Position numbers and translations under genes: made by a program. Shown here piece by piece: positions 53,872-62,553 of a stretch of 64,000 nt of DNA. The DNA lies in contig CAMCDQ010000002.1 in assembly GCA_945873505.1 (NCBI GenBank), positions 1 to 64,000 of the forward strand. The letters are read 5' to 3'. The DNA is from Chitinophaga pinensis (GTDB taxonomy: Bacteria; Bacteroidota; Bacteroidia; Flavobacteriales; Flavobacteriaceae). Below the pieces are notes generated by a model, which had not been told where the DNA came from, made no database searches, and saw only the letters and a program-made list of their open reading frames with translations. Numbering within the stretch: position 1 is the stretch's first letter; every line of letters begins with the position of its first letter.

Positions 53872-54269
53872 TTGGTAAGAACTTATTTAATTATTTAGCT
53901 AAAGAAAATCTTTGACGGTGCAAAAATAGTACTATTTTTGAAAAAAGCACCAAAGTAAGTCGAAAGTTTTAATGTCGTAAAGTAAAAAGTCTGAAACAAG
54001 TAAAAAACTATATAAAATCACTCTATTACAATAAATTACATATTTTAGAATACGACACTTAATTATACTTACTACTTACCTACAAACCTTTTCTTCAATT
54101 TAAATTAAAATGAATTTATGAAAATATTAATTCATAAAATGAATTTCTATGGTATTTTAAGTATTTCTTAAAGAAAAAACTCCTTTTTAAAACGTATATT
54201 TGTCAACTGAATTTTATCTGAAATCAATTCTGATTTTAAGTTATAAAAATATAAAATTTCCATACAAAA
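53872..54269. other. 398-base divergent intergenic region
   Basis: A perfect 20-base palindrome at 53921-53940 contains TATTTTTG on both strands. The minus-strand copy has TTTG 22 bases upstream (53954-53951) and is probably the nusB promoter. The ABC exporter probably uses TATATTTG at 54195-54202, about 68 bases before its ATG. The rest is AT-rich with no further feature seen. Confidence 0.6.
53921..53954 (-). promoter_or_regulatory. nusB promoter in a 20-base palindrome
   Basis: Minus-strand TTTG (53954-53951), 22-base spacer, TATTTTTG (53928-53921). The -7 is half of the palindrome CAAAAATAGT/ACTATTTTTG, so a second, opposite -7 exists at 53933-53940. Confidence 0.65.
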
Positions 54270-56030
54270 ATGAAAGAATTACAATATCTAAATAAATACT
54301 TTGTCAAATACAAATATCGATTTCTACTCGGTATTTTCATAACCATTATTGCTCAGATTTTTTCATTATTTACGCCAAAACTAATCAGTAAATCATTTGA
54401 AGCAATTGAAAGATTTTCTAAAACAAATACATCTGATATATCAATAATCCGTAACGAACTGTTTCATAATGTTTTATTGGTAATAGCGACAACATTTATT
54501 GCTGGATTTTTAACATTTTTGATGCGTCAAACTTTAATTGTAATGTCACGCCACATCGAATTTGACCTTAAAAATGAAGTGTTTATACAATATGAAAATT
54601 TATCTCAAAGTTTCTACAAACAAAATAGAACGGGCGATTTAATGAATAGAATTAGCGAAGATGTTGGAAAAGTCCGAATGTATGTTGGCCCCGCAGTGAT
54701 GTACACAATAAATACTTTCATCCGTTTTACAATTGTCATTATATATATGTACAATGTTTCCCCAATATTAACATTATATACATTGCTTCCTTTGCCGATT
54801 TTATCCTATGCAATTTTCAGATTAAGCAAACAAATCAATAAAAGGAGTACGATTTTTCAACAATATTTATCAAAAATATCAAGTTTCACACAAGAAATAT
54901 TTTCCGGAATTAGGGTGATAAAAGCCTATTCATTAGAAAATATACATCAGGAAAATCTTAATAATTTGTCATTGGAAAGCAAAGAAAAAAGCTTGAGTTT
55001 GGCAAAAGTGCAATCGCTTTTTGGTCCTTTAATGTTGGCTTTAATTGGCGTAAGCAATTTAGTTGTGATTTATTTTGGTGGAATGTTATACATCAATGGA
55101 AGTATAAAAAGCATTGGTATAATTGCCGAATTTATTCTTTATGTAAATATGCTAACTTGGCCAGTCGCTTCGTTAGGTTGGATTTCTTCGATGGTTCAAG
55201 AGGCCGAAGCTTCGCAAAAACGTATCAATGAATTTTTGAAAATTGTCCCAGAAATCAGAAATAATTCAGAAAACCATTCTATTATAAAAGGAGAAATTAC
55301 ATTTCAAAATGTGACTTTTATTTACGATGATACCAATATAAAAGCACTTAATAACGTATCATTTACTGTAAAAAAGGGAGAAACTTTGGCGATTCTTGGA
55401 AAAACAGGTTCTGGAAAATCGAGTGTTCTAACCTTAATTAGTCGTTTGTATGATACTACCGATGGAACTATTTTAATTGATGGAATACCAATTCAAGAAG
55501 TTCATTTATTTGATTTAAGAAATAATATTGGAATTGTACCACAAGATGCATTTTTGTTTTCTGACACGATAAAAAACAATATAAAATTTGGAAAAGAAGA
55601 CGCAACAGATGAAGAAGTTGTTGCTGCTGCAATAAAAGCTTCGGTTCACGACAATATTATCAACTTCACAAAAAAGTATGAAACTGTTTTAGGAGAACGT
55701 GGAATCACACTTTCTGGAGGTCAAAAACAACGGGTTTCTATTGCGAGAGCTTTAATAAAAAATCCGGAAATTCTATTGCTCGACGATTGTTTGTCAGCGG
55801 TAGATACCGAAACTGAAGAAACAATTTTGACAAATTTATTAGAATATTGCAAAAATAAAACTACCATAATTGTTAGTAATCGGGTTTCGTCCGCTAAAAA
55901 TGCAGATACTATCATCATTATTGAAGATGGCGAAATTATCCAACAAGGTTCTCATAATCAATTAGTAAACCTTGATGGTTATTACAAGGAATTGTATTTG
56001 AAACAACTTTCTGAAAAAGATTTGTCATAA
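54270..56030 (+). CDS. ABC exporter with degenerate Walker B (Asp for Glu)
   Basis: A 586-residue fused TMD-NBD exporter. Six helices lie within about residues 20-310. The NBD has Walker A LGKTGSGKSSV, signature LSGGQKQRVSIARAL, but Walker B reads ILLLDDCLSAVD, with Asp where the catalytic Glu normally is; the H-loop region reads IVSNRVSSA, with Asn replacing the usual His. These are the changes seen in the degenerate subunit of heterodimeric exporters such as BmrC or TM287. No partner half-transporter is adjacent, so it may pair with a distant gene product. Confidence 0.9.
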   Translation: MKELQYLNKYFVKYKYRFLLGIFITIIAQIFSLFTPKLISKSFEAIERFSKTNTSDISIIRNELFHNVLLVIATTFIAGFLTFLMRQTLIVMSRHIEFDLKNEVFIQYENLSQSFYKQNRTGDLMNRISEDVGKVRMYVGPAVMYTINTFIRFTIVIIYMYNVSPILTLYTLLPLPILSYAIFRLSKQINKRSTIFQQYLSKISSFTQEIFSGIRVIKAYSLENIHQENLNNLSLESKEKSLSLAKVQSLFGPLMLALIGVSNLVVIYFGGMLYINGSIKSIGIIAEFILYVNMLTWPVASLGWISSMVQEAEASQKRINEFLKIVPEIRNNSENHSIIKGEITFQNVTFIYDDTNIKALNNVSFTVKKGETLAILGKTGSGKSSVLTLISRLYDTTDGTILIDGIPIQEVHLFDLRNNIGIVPQDAFLFSDTIKNNIKFGKEDATDEEVVAAAIKASVHDNIINFTKKYETVLGERGITLSGGQKQRVSIARALIKNPEILLLDDCLSAVDTETEETILTNLLEYCKNKTTIIVSNRVSSAKNADTIIIIEDGEIIQQGSHNQLVNLDGYYKELYLKQLSEKDLS

Positions 56031-56090
56031 TTGTTGTTTTATAATCCTTTTTTTATGATTTTTGGATTGTAATTAAACTTAAAATCGATT

Positions 56091-56468
56091 ATGAGAGAAA
56101 ATGATATGTTAGAAAAAGAGGAGATCTTTTCTAAAGTTTTGAGAGCAGGAAGAAGAACGTATTTCTTTGATGTGAGAGCTACAAAAGCCGATGATTATTA
56201 CATTACAATTACAGAAAGTAAAAAATTTACAGAAGAAGACGGTTCATTTCACTTCAAAAAACATAAAATTTATTTGTATAAAGAAGATTTTACGGCATTT
56301 GCAGAAATATTAGAAGATATGACTTCGTATGTATTAAATCACAAAGGCGAAGAAGTTATTTCTGAAAGACATCAGAAAGACTTTAAAAAAGAGTTTACAA
56401 CAGAAAAAACAGAAGACGAAACACCAAGCACTTCCAGTTTTACGGATGTAGATTTTGATGATATTTAA
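56091..56468 (+). CDS. DUF3276/PUR-family nucleic acid-binding protein
   Basis: A 125-residue protein with the bacterial PUR-domain pattern: EEIFSKVLRAGRRTYFFDVRATKADDYYITITESKK, then HFKKHKIYLYKEDFTAF. Bacterial homologues bind single-stranded DNA and RNA. The C-terminal 35 residues are an acidic, Ser/Thr-rich tail. The start is MRENDM at 56091; an internal ATG at 56106 is possible. It lies 60 bases after the ABC exporter. Confidence 0.9.
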   Translation: MRENDMLEKEEIFSKVLRAGRRTYFFDVRATKADDYYITITESKKFTEEDGSFHFKKHKIYLYKEDFTAFAEILEDMTSYVLNHKGEEVISERHQKDFKKEFTTEKTEDETPSTSSFTDVDFDDI

Positions 56469-56488
56469 ATCTTAAACGTATAGAAAAC

Positions 56489-56520
56489 AAAAAACGCCCT
56501 CAAAAAGGGCGTTTTTTTTA
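56489..56520. terminator. Bidirectional terminator
   Basis: AAAAAACGCCCT-CAAAA-AGGGCGTTTTTT (12 bp) lies between the convergent PUR-family and immunophilin genes. Confidence 0.92.
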
Positions 56521-56533
56521 TATAAATAAAGAC

Positions 56534-57466
56534 TTATTTAACGTCCATTAATTCAACATCGAAAATTAAGGTTGCATTTGGTGGAATTGCGCCTCCTGCT
56601 CCTCGACTTCCATATCCTAAATGAGCTGGAATAACAAAACGTGCTTTATCACCAACGTGCAATAAAGCAATTCCTTCGTCCCAACCTTCAATTACATTTC
56701 CTTGTCCTAAAGGAAATTCAATTGGTTTTTTTCGAGGATACGAACTATCAAATACTTTTCCGTCTTCTAATTGACCAGTATAATGCACCGAAACTGTTTT
56801 TCCGTTTGCTGCTTTTTTTCCGTTTCCTCTTTGGATGAATTGGTAACGTAAACCACTTTCTGTTTTTTCAAAACCAGCGGCTAATGTTTCCATTTTTGCT
56901 TCTGCTTCTGCTCTAATTGCAGCATCACGTTGGTTACGCGCTCCTTTAAAAGTGATAAAAGCTTCAATTGCATTCCATTTTTGAGCATCCTCACCTACTC
57001 TAATGATTTCTAAAGTATCTAAAAAATCACCTTGAGCAACTGCATCAACAATATCTTGTCCTTCAACAACATGTCCAAAAACAGTATGTTTGTTGTCTAG
57101 CCAATCTGTTGGAATATGAGTAATAAAAAATTGAGAACCATTACTTGCAGGTCCAGAATTCGCCATAGATAATATTCCTGGGCGATCATGTTTTAGTGTT
57201 GGATGAAATTCATCTTCAAAACTATACCCAGGACCACCTGTTCCAGTTCCTTGAGGACATCCACCTTGAATCATGAAATCTGGAATTACTCTGTGGAATT
57301 TTAATCCGTCATAGTATTTATTTCCTTGTGGTTTTACTTTATTTTCTAAGTTACCCTCTGCCAATCCTACGAAGTTTCCAACTGTTCCTGGCGTTAAATC
57401 GTTTGTTAATTTTACTAATATAACACCTTTTGTGGTATTGAAATTAGCGTATATCCCATTTTCCAT
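56534..57466 (-). CDS. Dual-family immunophilin (cyclophilin-FKBP fusion)
   Basis: A 310-residue peptidyl-prolyl isomerase with two unrelated catalytic domains. Residues 1 to about 165 are a cyclophilin ([25 protein letters not shown] split over the active site, [25 protein letters not shown]). Residues about 205-310 are an FKBP ([58 protein letters not shown]). Fusions of this order are known from Flavobacterium. No signal peptide is present, so it works in the cytoplasm. A -7 TAAATTTG lies at 57496-57489. Confidence 0.95.
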   Translation of the reverse strand: MENGIYANFNTTKGVILVKLTNDLTPGTVGNFVGLAEGNLENKVKPQGNKYYDGLKFHRVIPDFMIQGGCPQGTGTGGPGYSFEDEFHPTLKHDRPGILSMANSGPASNGSQFFITHIPTDWLDNKHTVFGHVVEGQDIVDAVAQGDFLDTLEIIRVGEDAQKWNAIEAFITFKGARNQRDAAIRAEAEAKMETLAAGFEKTESGLRYQFIQRGNGKKAANGKTVSVHYTGQLEDGKVFDSSYPRKKPIEFPLGQGNVIEGWDEGIALLHVGDKARFVIPAHLGYGSRGAGGAIPPNATLIFDVELMDVK

Positions 57467-57852
57467 TTTGTTGTTTTTTAATTTGATGCAAATTTACGAA
57501 ATAAAATAGATTATTCTTCTATTTGAAAATTTGCAGGTTAGTTATTTATTTTATGCTATTTATGATTTGTAACAAATTAGTACGATTAGTATGATATTCA
57601 AACTTATTTTACATATCAAACAGTGAATTATGCAGCAAATTTGCCTGTGATAAAACTATTCTTAAGATAATCAATGATGTTAGATTCAAAATTTAATAAA
57701 AAAAATACTACTAAAATTGAAAAAGAATTAATTTGGTCTATGGATTGAATGTAATATTATAAAATTAAATAAATTGCTGCTTAAAAATAATTGAGCACAA
57801 TTATAAAACCTATAAAAACATTGTACATTTGCATTATTGTACCTAATTATAT
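57467..57852. other. 386-base divergent intergenic region
   Basis: It holds the immunophilin -7 box (57489-57496, minus) and TACATTTG at 57824-57831 (plus), 21 bases before trmD. I see no clear -33 element for either and no other feature in the AT-rich remainder. Confidence 0.5.
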
Positions 57853-58530
57853 ATGAGAATAGACATTATTACACTTTTACCTGAATTACTTCGAAGTCCT
57901 TTCGAAGCTTCAATTATGAAACGTGCTGTAGATAAGGGAATTGTAGAAGTTCATTTTCACAATTTACGTGACTTTACGACCAACAAACAGAAATCTGTTG
58001 ATGATTATCCCTTTGGAGGTGGAGCAGGAATGGTGATGACGGTGCAGCCAATTGACGCATGCATTACCCATTTGAAAAGCGAAAGAAGTTACGACGAAAT
58101 CATTTATATGTCACCTGATGGAGAAACTTTGAACCAAAAAATGGCCAATACTATGTCTATGTATAAAAATATCATTATTCTTTGCGGACATTATAAAGGA
58201 GTTGATCAAAGGGTTCGCGATCATTTTATCACGAAGGAAATTTCAATTGGTGATTATGTTTTGTCGGGCGGAGAATTAGGCGCTTTGGTTTTATCAGATG
58301 CGTTAATTCGATTAATTCCAGGTGTTTTGAGCGATGAAACTTCTGCTTTAACAGATAGTTTTCAAGACGGATTATTGTCGGGACCTATATATACTCGTCC
58401 CGCAGATTATAAAGGATGGAAAGTTCCAGAAGTTTTAACGAGTGGAAATTTTGCTAAAATTGACAAATGGCGAGAAGATATGGCGTATGAACATACTAAA
58501 AACAGAAGGCCGGATTTATTAAATGAATAG
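57853..58530 (+). CDS. trmD: tRNA (guanine-37-N1)-methyltransferase TrmD
   Basis: TrmD methylates G37 of tRNAs to prevent frameshifting. The 225-residue SPOUT protein has the N-terminal [13 protein letters not shown], the [10 protein letters not shown] loop, the knot motifs [13 protein letters not shown] and [19 protein letters not shown], and the C-terminal DIKWR-like ENRRPDLL end. rplS follows, the usual trmD-rplS neighbourhood, here with an intervening promoter. Confidence 0.95.
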   Translation: MRIDIITLLPELLRSPFEASIMKRAVDKGIVEVHFHNLRDFTTNKQKSVDDYPFGGGAGMVMTVQPIDACITHLKSERSYDEIIYMSPDGETLNQKMANTMSMYKNIIILCGHYKGVDQRVRDHFITKEISIGDYVLSGGELGALVLSDALIRLIPGVLSDETSALTDSFQDGLLSGPIYTRPADYKGWKVPEVLTSGNFAKIDKWREDMAYEHTKNRRPDLLNE

Positions 58531-58580
58531 GAATTATTTTAAATGTTGAATTTTAATTTTAAATGAAAAGGCAATGACCC

Positions 58581-58620
58581 AAATAATTCATAATTTATAA
58601 TTTATAATTCAAAATAATTA
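58581..58620. repeat. AT-rich TTTATAATT repeat text
   Basis: TTCATAATTTATAATTTATAATTC-type sequence, similar to 48281-48310 and to the inverted repeat at 13038-13074. It lies directly before the rplS promoter. Confidence 0.5.
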
Positions 58621-58622
58621 TT

Positions 58623-58630
58623 TACTTTTG
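58623..58630 (+). promoter_or_regulatory. -7 promoter element of rplS
   Basis: TACTTTTG matches TAnnTTTG, 75 bases before the rplS ATG, leaving a leader of about 70 bases. Confidence 0.65.
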
Positions 58631-58635
58631 CACCC

Positions 58636-58670
58636 ACATTTGACCAACCTCTGGCGAAATCCGCGAATGT
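58636..58670 (+). promoter_or_regulatory. Possible L19 leader hairpin
   Basis: ACATTTG (58636-58642) pairs with CGAATGT (58664-58670), 7 bp with one wobble, enclosing a GC-richer loop that contains CCA...TGG. It begins the predicted rplS leader. Ribosomal protein leaders often bind their own product; whether this one does is unknown. Confidence 0.4.
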
Positions 58671-58705
58671 TGCTTAGATTTAAAACCATAATTAAAAAAA
58701 TTATC

Positions 58706-59056
58706 ATGGCAGATTTAATGAAATTCGTTAAAGACGAATTTGTAACAAAAAAAGAATTCCCTGAATTCGGAGCTGGAGACACTATCACAGTTTATTACGA
58801 AATTAAAGAGGGTGAAAAAACAAGAACTCAGTTTTTTAAAGGAGTTGTTATTCAAAGAAGAGGTTCTGGAAACACAGAAACTTTTACTATACGTAAAATG
58901 TCAGGTGCAATTGGAGTTGAGCGTATCTTCCCAGTAAACTTGCCAGCTTTACAAAAAGTTGAAATCAATAAAAAAGGTTCTGTTCGTAGAGCTCGTATCT
59001 ATTACTTCAGAGAGCTTACTGGTAAAAAAGCAAAAATTAAAGACAAAAGAAGATAG
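58706..59056 (+). CDS. rplS: 50S ribosomal protein L19
   Basis: L19 sits at the 30S-50S interface. The 116-residue protein has the expected GDTITVYYEIKEGEKTRTQ, FKGVVIQRRGSGNTETFTIRK and GVERIFPVNLPALQKVE, ending in KAKIKDKRR. I chose MADLMKFV at 58706; upstream codons belong to the leader. It has its own promoter and terminator. Confidence 0.96.
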   Translation: MADLMKFVKDEFVTKKEFPEFGAGDTITVYYEIKEGEKTRTQFFKGVVIQRRGSGNTETFTIRKMSGAIGVERIFPVNLPALQKVEINKKGSVRRARIYYFRELTGKKAKIKDKRR

Positions 59057-59075
59057 TCAAATATCTTTTTATTAT

Positions 59076-59107
59076 AAAAGTCTCAACACTGTTGGGGCTT
59101 TTTTTAT
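59076..59107 (+). terminator. Terminator of rplS
   Basis: AAAAGTCTCAAC-ACT-GTTGGGGCTTTT (12 bp with two wobbles) followed by T-run. Confidence 0.85.
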
Positions 59108-59216
59108 AAAAACAATGCTAAATTTACACTTTCAGTAATTTAATTGTCTTTTTTTAAGAAATTAACAAATCAATCGTTATAGTTGTTTATGTAATTACAT
59201 TTCTTGTTGAATGTAT

Positions 59217-59224
59217 TATATTTG
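59217..59224 (+). promoter_or_regulatory. -7 promoter element of icd
   Basis: TATATTTG, 34 bases before the icd ATG. The -33 position lacks a TTG. Confidence 0.6.
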
Positions 59225-59258
59225 CAGACTCAAATTTTAAAATTAAAATTACATAAAA

Positions 59259-60482
59259 ATGGTAAAAATTAAAGTAGTCAATCCAGTAGTAGAATTGAAT
59301 GGAGATGAAATGACACGAATTATCTGGACTTTTATTAAAGAAAAACTAATTCTTCCTTATTTAGAATTAGACATTAAATATTACGATTTAGGAATTGAAA
59401 GCCGAGAAGCTACTAAAGACCAAATTACAATTGACTCTGCAGAAGCGATAAAAAAATACAATGTTGGTATTAAATGTGCCACTATTACTCCTGACGAAGA
59501 CCGCGTGAAAGAATTTAATCTTTCAAAAATGTGGAAATCACCAAATGGAACTATCAGAAATATTGTTGGCGGAACCGTTTTCCGTGAACCAATTATCATG
59601 AAGAACGTACCAAGATACGTACAAGGTTGGACAAAACCTATCGTTATAGGTCGTCACGCATTTGGAGATCAATATAAAGCTACAGACACCGTTATTAAAG
59701 GAAAAGGAAAACTAACAATGACTTTCGTTCCTGAAGAAGGAGATACCCAAACATGGGAAGTTTATGATTTTGAAGGTGATGGCGTTGCAATGGCAATGTA
59801 CAACACAGACGAAAGCATCTTCGGATTTGCACATTCTTCATTCCAAATGGCATTGACAAAAAAATGGCCGTTGTATCTTTCTACAAAAAACACCATTTTG
59901 AAAGCTTATGATGGTCGTTTCAAAGATATTTTTGAAGAAGTGTATCAAGCAAATTACAGAACAGAATTTGAAAAAGTAGGAATTACCTACGAACATCGAT
60001 TGATTGACGATATGGTGGCTTCTGCAATGAAATGGAGTGGTGGATTTGTTTGGGCTTGCAAAAACTACGATGGCGATGTTCAGTCGGACACCGTTGCACA
60101 AGGATTTGGTTCGTTAGGATTAATGACTTCTGTATTGGTAACTCCTGATGGAAAGACTGTTGAAGCTGAAGCCGCACACGGAACCGTAACACGTCATTAC
60201 AGAGAACACCAAAAAGGAATAGCTACTTCTACAAACCCAATTGCAAGTATTTTTGCTTGGACAAGAGGTTTAGAACACAGAGGCAAATTAGATGAAAATC
60301 AAGCGTTAATAGATTTTTGCCACACTTTGGAACAGGTTTGTATAGACACTGTTGAAAGTGGAAAAATGACCAAAGATTTGGCTGTTTTAATCTATGAAGA
60401 TAAAATTACTTCCGACAATTATTTAACAACTGAAGGTTTCTTAGCGGCTATTCAAGAGAATTTAGAGAAGAAATTAGCATAA
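59259..60482 (+). CDS. icd: NADP-dependent isocitrate dehydrogenase, eukaryotic-type (subfamily II)
   Basis: This TCA-cycle enzyme oxidatively decarboxylates isocitrate to 2-oxoglutarate. The 407-residue protein resembles mitochondrial/cytosolic IDH1/2 rather than E. coli Icd: [61 protein letters not shown], and the NADP-site [17 protein letters not shown]. It is flanked by its own promoter and terminator, hence probably monocistronic. Confidence 0.94.
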   Translation: MVKIKVVNPVVELNGDEMTRIIWTFIKEKLILPYLELDIKYYDLGIESREATKDQITIDSAEAIKKYNVGIKCATITPDEDRVKEFNLSKMWKSPNGTIRNIVGGTVFREPIIMKNVPRYVQGWTKPIVIGRHAFGDQYKATDTVIKGKGKLTMTFVPEEGDTQTWEVYDFEGDGVAMAMYNTDESIFGFAHSSFQMALTKKWPLYLSTKNTILKAYDGRFKDIFEEVYQANYRTEFEKVGITYEHRLIDDMVASAMKWSGGFVWACKNYDGDVQSDTVAQGFGSLGLMTSVLVTPDGKTVEAEAAHGTVTRHYREHQKGIATSTNPIASIFAWTRGLEHRGKLDENQALIDFCHTLEQVCIDTVESGKMTKDLAVLIYEDKITSDNYLTTEGFLAAIQENLEKKLA

Positions 60483-60503
60483 CCTATAAAAAAATATTTT
60501 AAA

Positions 60504-60538
60504 AAAACTGTTATCCAACCGATTGACAGTTTTTTTTT
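60504..60538 (+). terminator. Terminator of icd
   Basis: AAAACTGT and ACAGTTTT (8 bp) close a 14-base loop that can form an extra CAA/TTG pairing, followed by a T-run. Confidence 0.75.
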
Positions 60539-60554
60539 ATCATTAAAATTTAAA

Positions 60555-62438
60555 TTGAAAAAAGTTACCTTTTTACTACTATTAATATTTTCATCTTTCC
60601 AAAGTTTTGGTCAGTTAGGCTTTTGCAATGGAAGTAAAGGTATTCCCATTTTCACAGAAGATTTCGGAAGCGGAACAGATTATGGACCCGCATTACCATC
60701 AGGCGTAACTTCCTATACTTTTATTGCGGGAACCCCTGATGACGGACTTTATACGTTATTTTACAGAACCAATCAATACGGTTCTTGGCACAATTCACCA
60801 GATCACACTCCCGATAATCAACCGAATGGAACAAACGGAAAATCGTTAATTATAAATGCAAGTTTCACGCCAAGTGAGTTTTACAAAAGAGTGGTTTCTG
60901 GATTGTGCGTCAATACCACTTTTGAATTTTCATCTTGGTTAATGAATGTATTTAATTCAACTTCAACAGCTTGTTCTGGAAATAGTATTCCTATAAATGT
61001 AACTTTTGAAATTTGGGATTCAACAGAAACTATCCTTTTACAATCAGGAAATACAGGCAATATTAATCCTACTTCATCGGCAATTTGGACACAATATGGC
61101 TTGGTTTTTACAACTGGAATCGGTCAAACTTCTGTTGTTCTAAAAATGAGAAATAACGGAGTTGGCGGATGCGGAAACGATCTTGCTATTGACGATATTA
61201 TGTTTCGCTCTTGTGGCGATTTCACAACAATTGGGTCTACAGGAATTACAGGAAATACCTATATTGTTTGCGAAGATGTTACACCCATAAATATAAATTT
61301 ACAAGTCAATAGCTCCGGAATAACGCCGAATGTGTTTCAATGGCAAGAGAGTTTAGATAATGTAATTTGGAATGATATTATTGGTGAAAATTCCAACAAT
61401 TATGACACTCCAAATATAATCACATCCCATTATTATCGTGTAAAAGTAGCACAAGACGTTGCTAATTTAAACAATGTATTCTGTTCGACAATTTCAGAAA
61501 TTTTTAGTGTTATAGTCAAACCAAAACCTCTAGCACCTTTAAGTAACGGCGATAAATCAATTTGTGAAAACGACCCAATCTCTGCATTATCTGTAACCAC
61601 ATTGGGTTCTGAAAGTGTAAATTGGTACTCTGCCGCAACAGGTGGAAGTTTATTACAAAGTAACTCTGTGGCTTTCACTCCTACAAATGCTGGGATTTTC
61701 TATGCAGAATCTTATACTTTAAACACGTGTGTAAGTACAAATCGAACCGCCGTTCAACTCACCTTGAATCCAATTCCTGCAATTATTCAAAACGAAACCG
61801 CTATTTTATGCGAAACAAAATCAGTTCTTTTAGACGCTGGAATTAATAATGTAACCTATAATTGGTCAACCACCGAAACCTCAAAAAGTATCAGTGTTTC
61901 CAATCCAGGAACCTACACCGTTTCCGTTACAAGCACGAATGGATGCACGAATTTAAAAACAATAGTTGTTACTGAAAACCTAATTCCAATAATTACAGAC
62001 GTTGTAATTAATGAACGACAAGTAACTATAATAACTTCCTTTTCAGGCGATTTTGAATATTCTTTAGACGGAATAAATTATCAGAATTACAATGTTTTTG
62101 AAAACACAATTGGAGGCGTTAAAAAAGCGTATGTTCGGGAAAAAAATAATTGTGGTAAAGCGATTTTCAATTTTACTTTAATTGTATTTCCGAAGTTTTT
62201 TACACCAAATGGAGATACCTTTAATGACTATTTTAGTATGGAAGGATTTCAATCAATAACAAACACAACCATTTCAATTTTTGACAGATACGGAAAATTA
62301 ATTACCTATTTAAATCCTAAAAACCCATTTTGGGATGGAACTTTACATGGAAATCCGATACCTGCAAGCGATTATTGGTACAACGCAATCCTTCAAGACG
62401 GAACAGAATTGAAAGGGCATTTTGCATTAATTCGATAA
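60555..62438 (+). CDS. Secreted surface protein with type B T9SS (gliding-type) C-terminal domain
   Basis: A 627-residue exported protein. It has a signal peptide (KKVTFLLLLIFSSFQSFGQ), an N-terminal jelly-roll-like region (about 25-225), at least two Ig-like or PKD-like modules (ITPNVFQWQESLDN, ALSVTTLGSESVNWYSAATGG), TYNWSTTETSKSISVSNPGTY, and a gliding motility-associated C-terminal domain (FFTPNGDTFNDYF, ISIFDRYGKLI, FWDGTLHGNPIPASDYWY). Translation appears to start at TTG (60555); no in-frame ATG lies nearby upstream. It is probably an adhesin or matrix protein. Confidence 0.85.
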   Translation: MKKVTFLLLLIFSSFQSFGQLGFCNGSKGIPIFTEDFGSGTDYGPALPSGVTSYTFIAGTPDDGLYTLFYRTNQYGSWHNSPDHTPDNQPNGTNGKSLIINASFTPSEFYKRVVSGLCVNTTFEFSSWLMNVFNSTSTACSGNSIPINVTFEIWDSTETILLQSGNTGNINPTSSAIWTQYGLVFTTGIGQTSVVLKMRNNGVGGCGNDLAIDDIMFRSCGDFTTIGSTGITGNTYIVCEDVTPININLQVNSSGITPNVFQWQESLDNVIWNDIIGENSNNYDTPNIITSHYYRVKVAQDVANLNNVFCSTISEIFSVIVKPKPLAPLSNGDKSICENDPISALSVTTLGSESVNWYSAATGGSLLQSNSVAFTPTNAGIFYAESYTLNTCVSTNRTAVQLTLNPIPAIIQNETAILCETKSVLLDAGINNVTYNWSTTETSKSISVSNPGTYTVSVTSTNGCTNLKTIVVTENLIPIITDVVINERQVTIITSFSGDFEYSLDGINYQNYNVFENTIGGVKKAYVREKNNCGKAIFNFTLIVFPKFFTPNGDTFNDYFSMEGFQSITNTTISIFDRYGKLITYLNPKNPFWDGTLHGNPIPASDYWYNAILQDGTELKGHFALIR

Positions 62439-62553
62439 ATTCCACTAAAATTCATCTCTAAATTTTAAAGGTATTTTGTTAACGATAGATTAACAAATTA
62501 ATAGTGTCGATTTAATGATAAATTTATCATTTTTGTAAAACAATTCTAATCTA

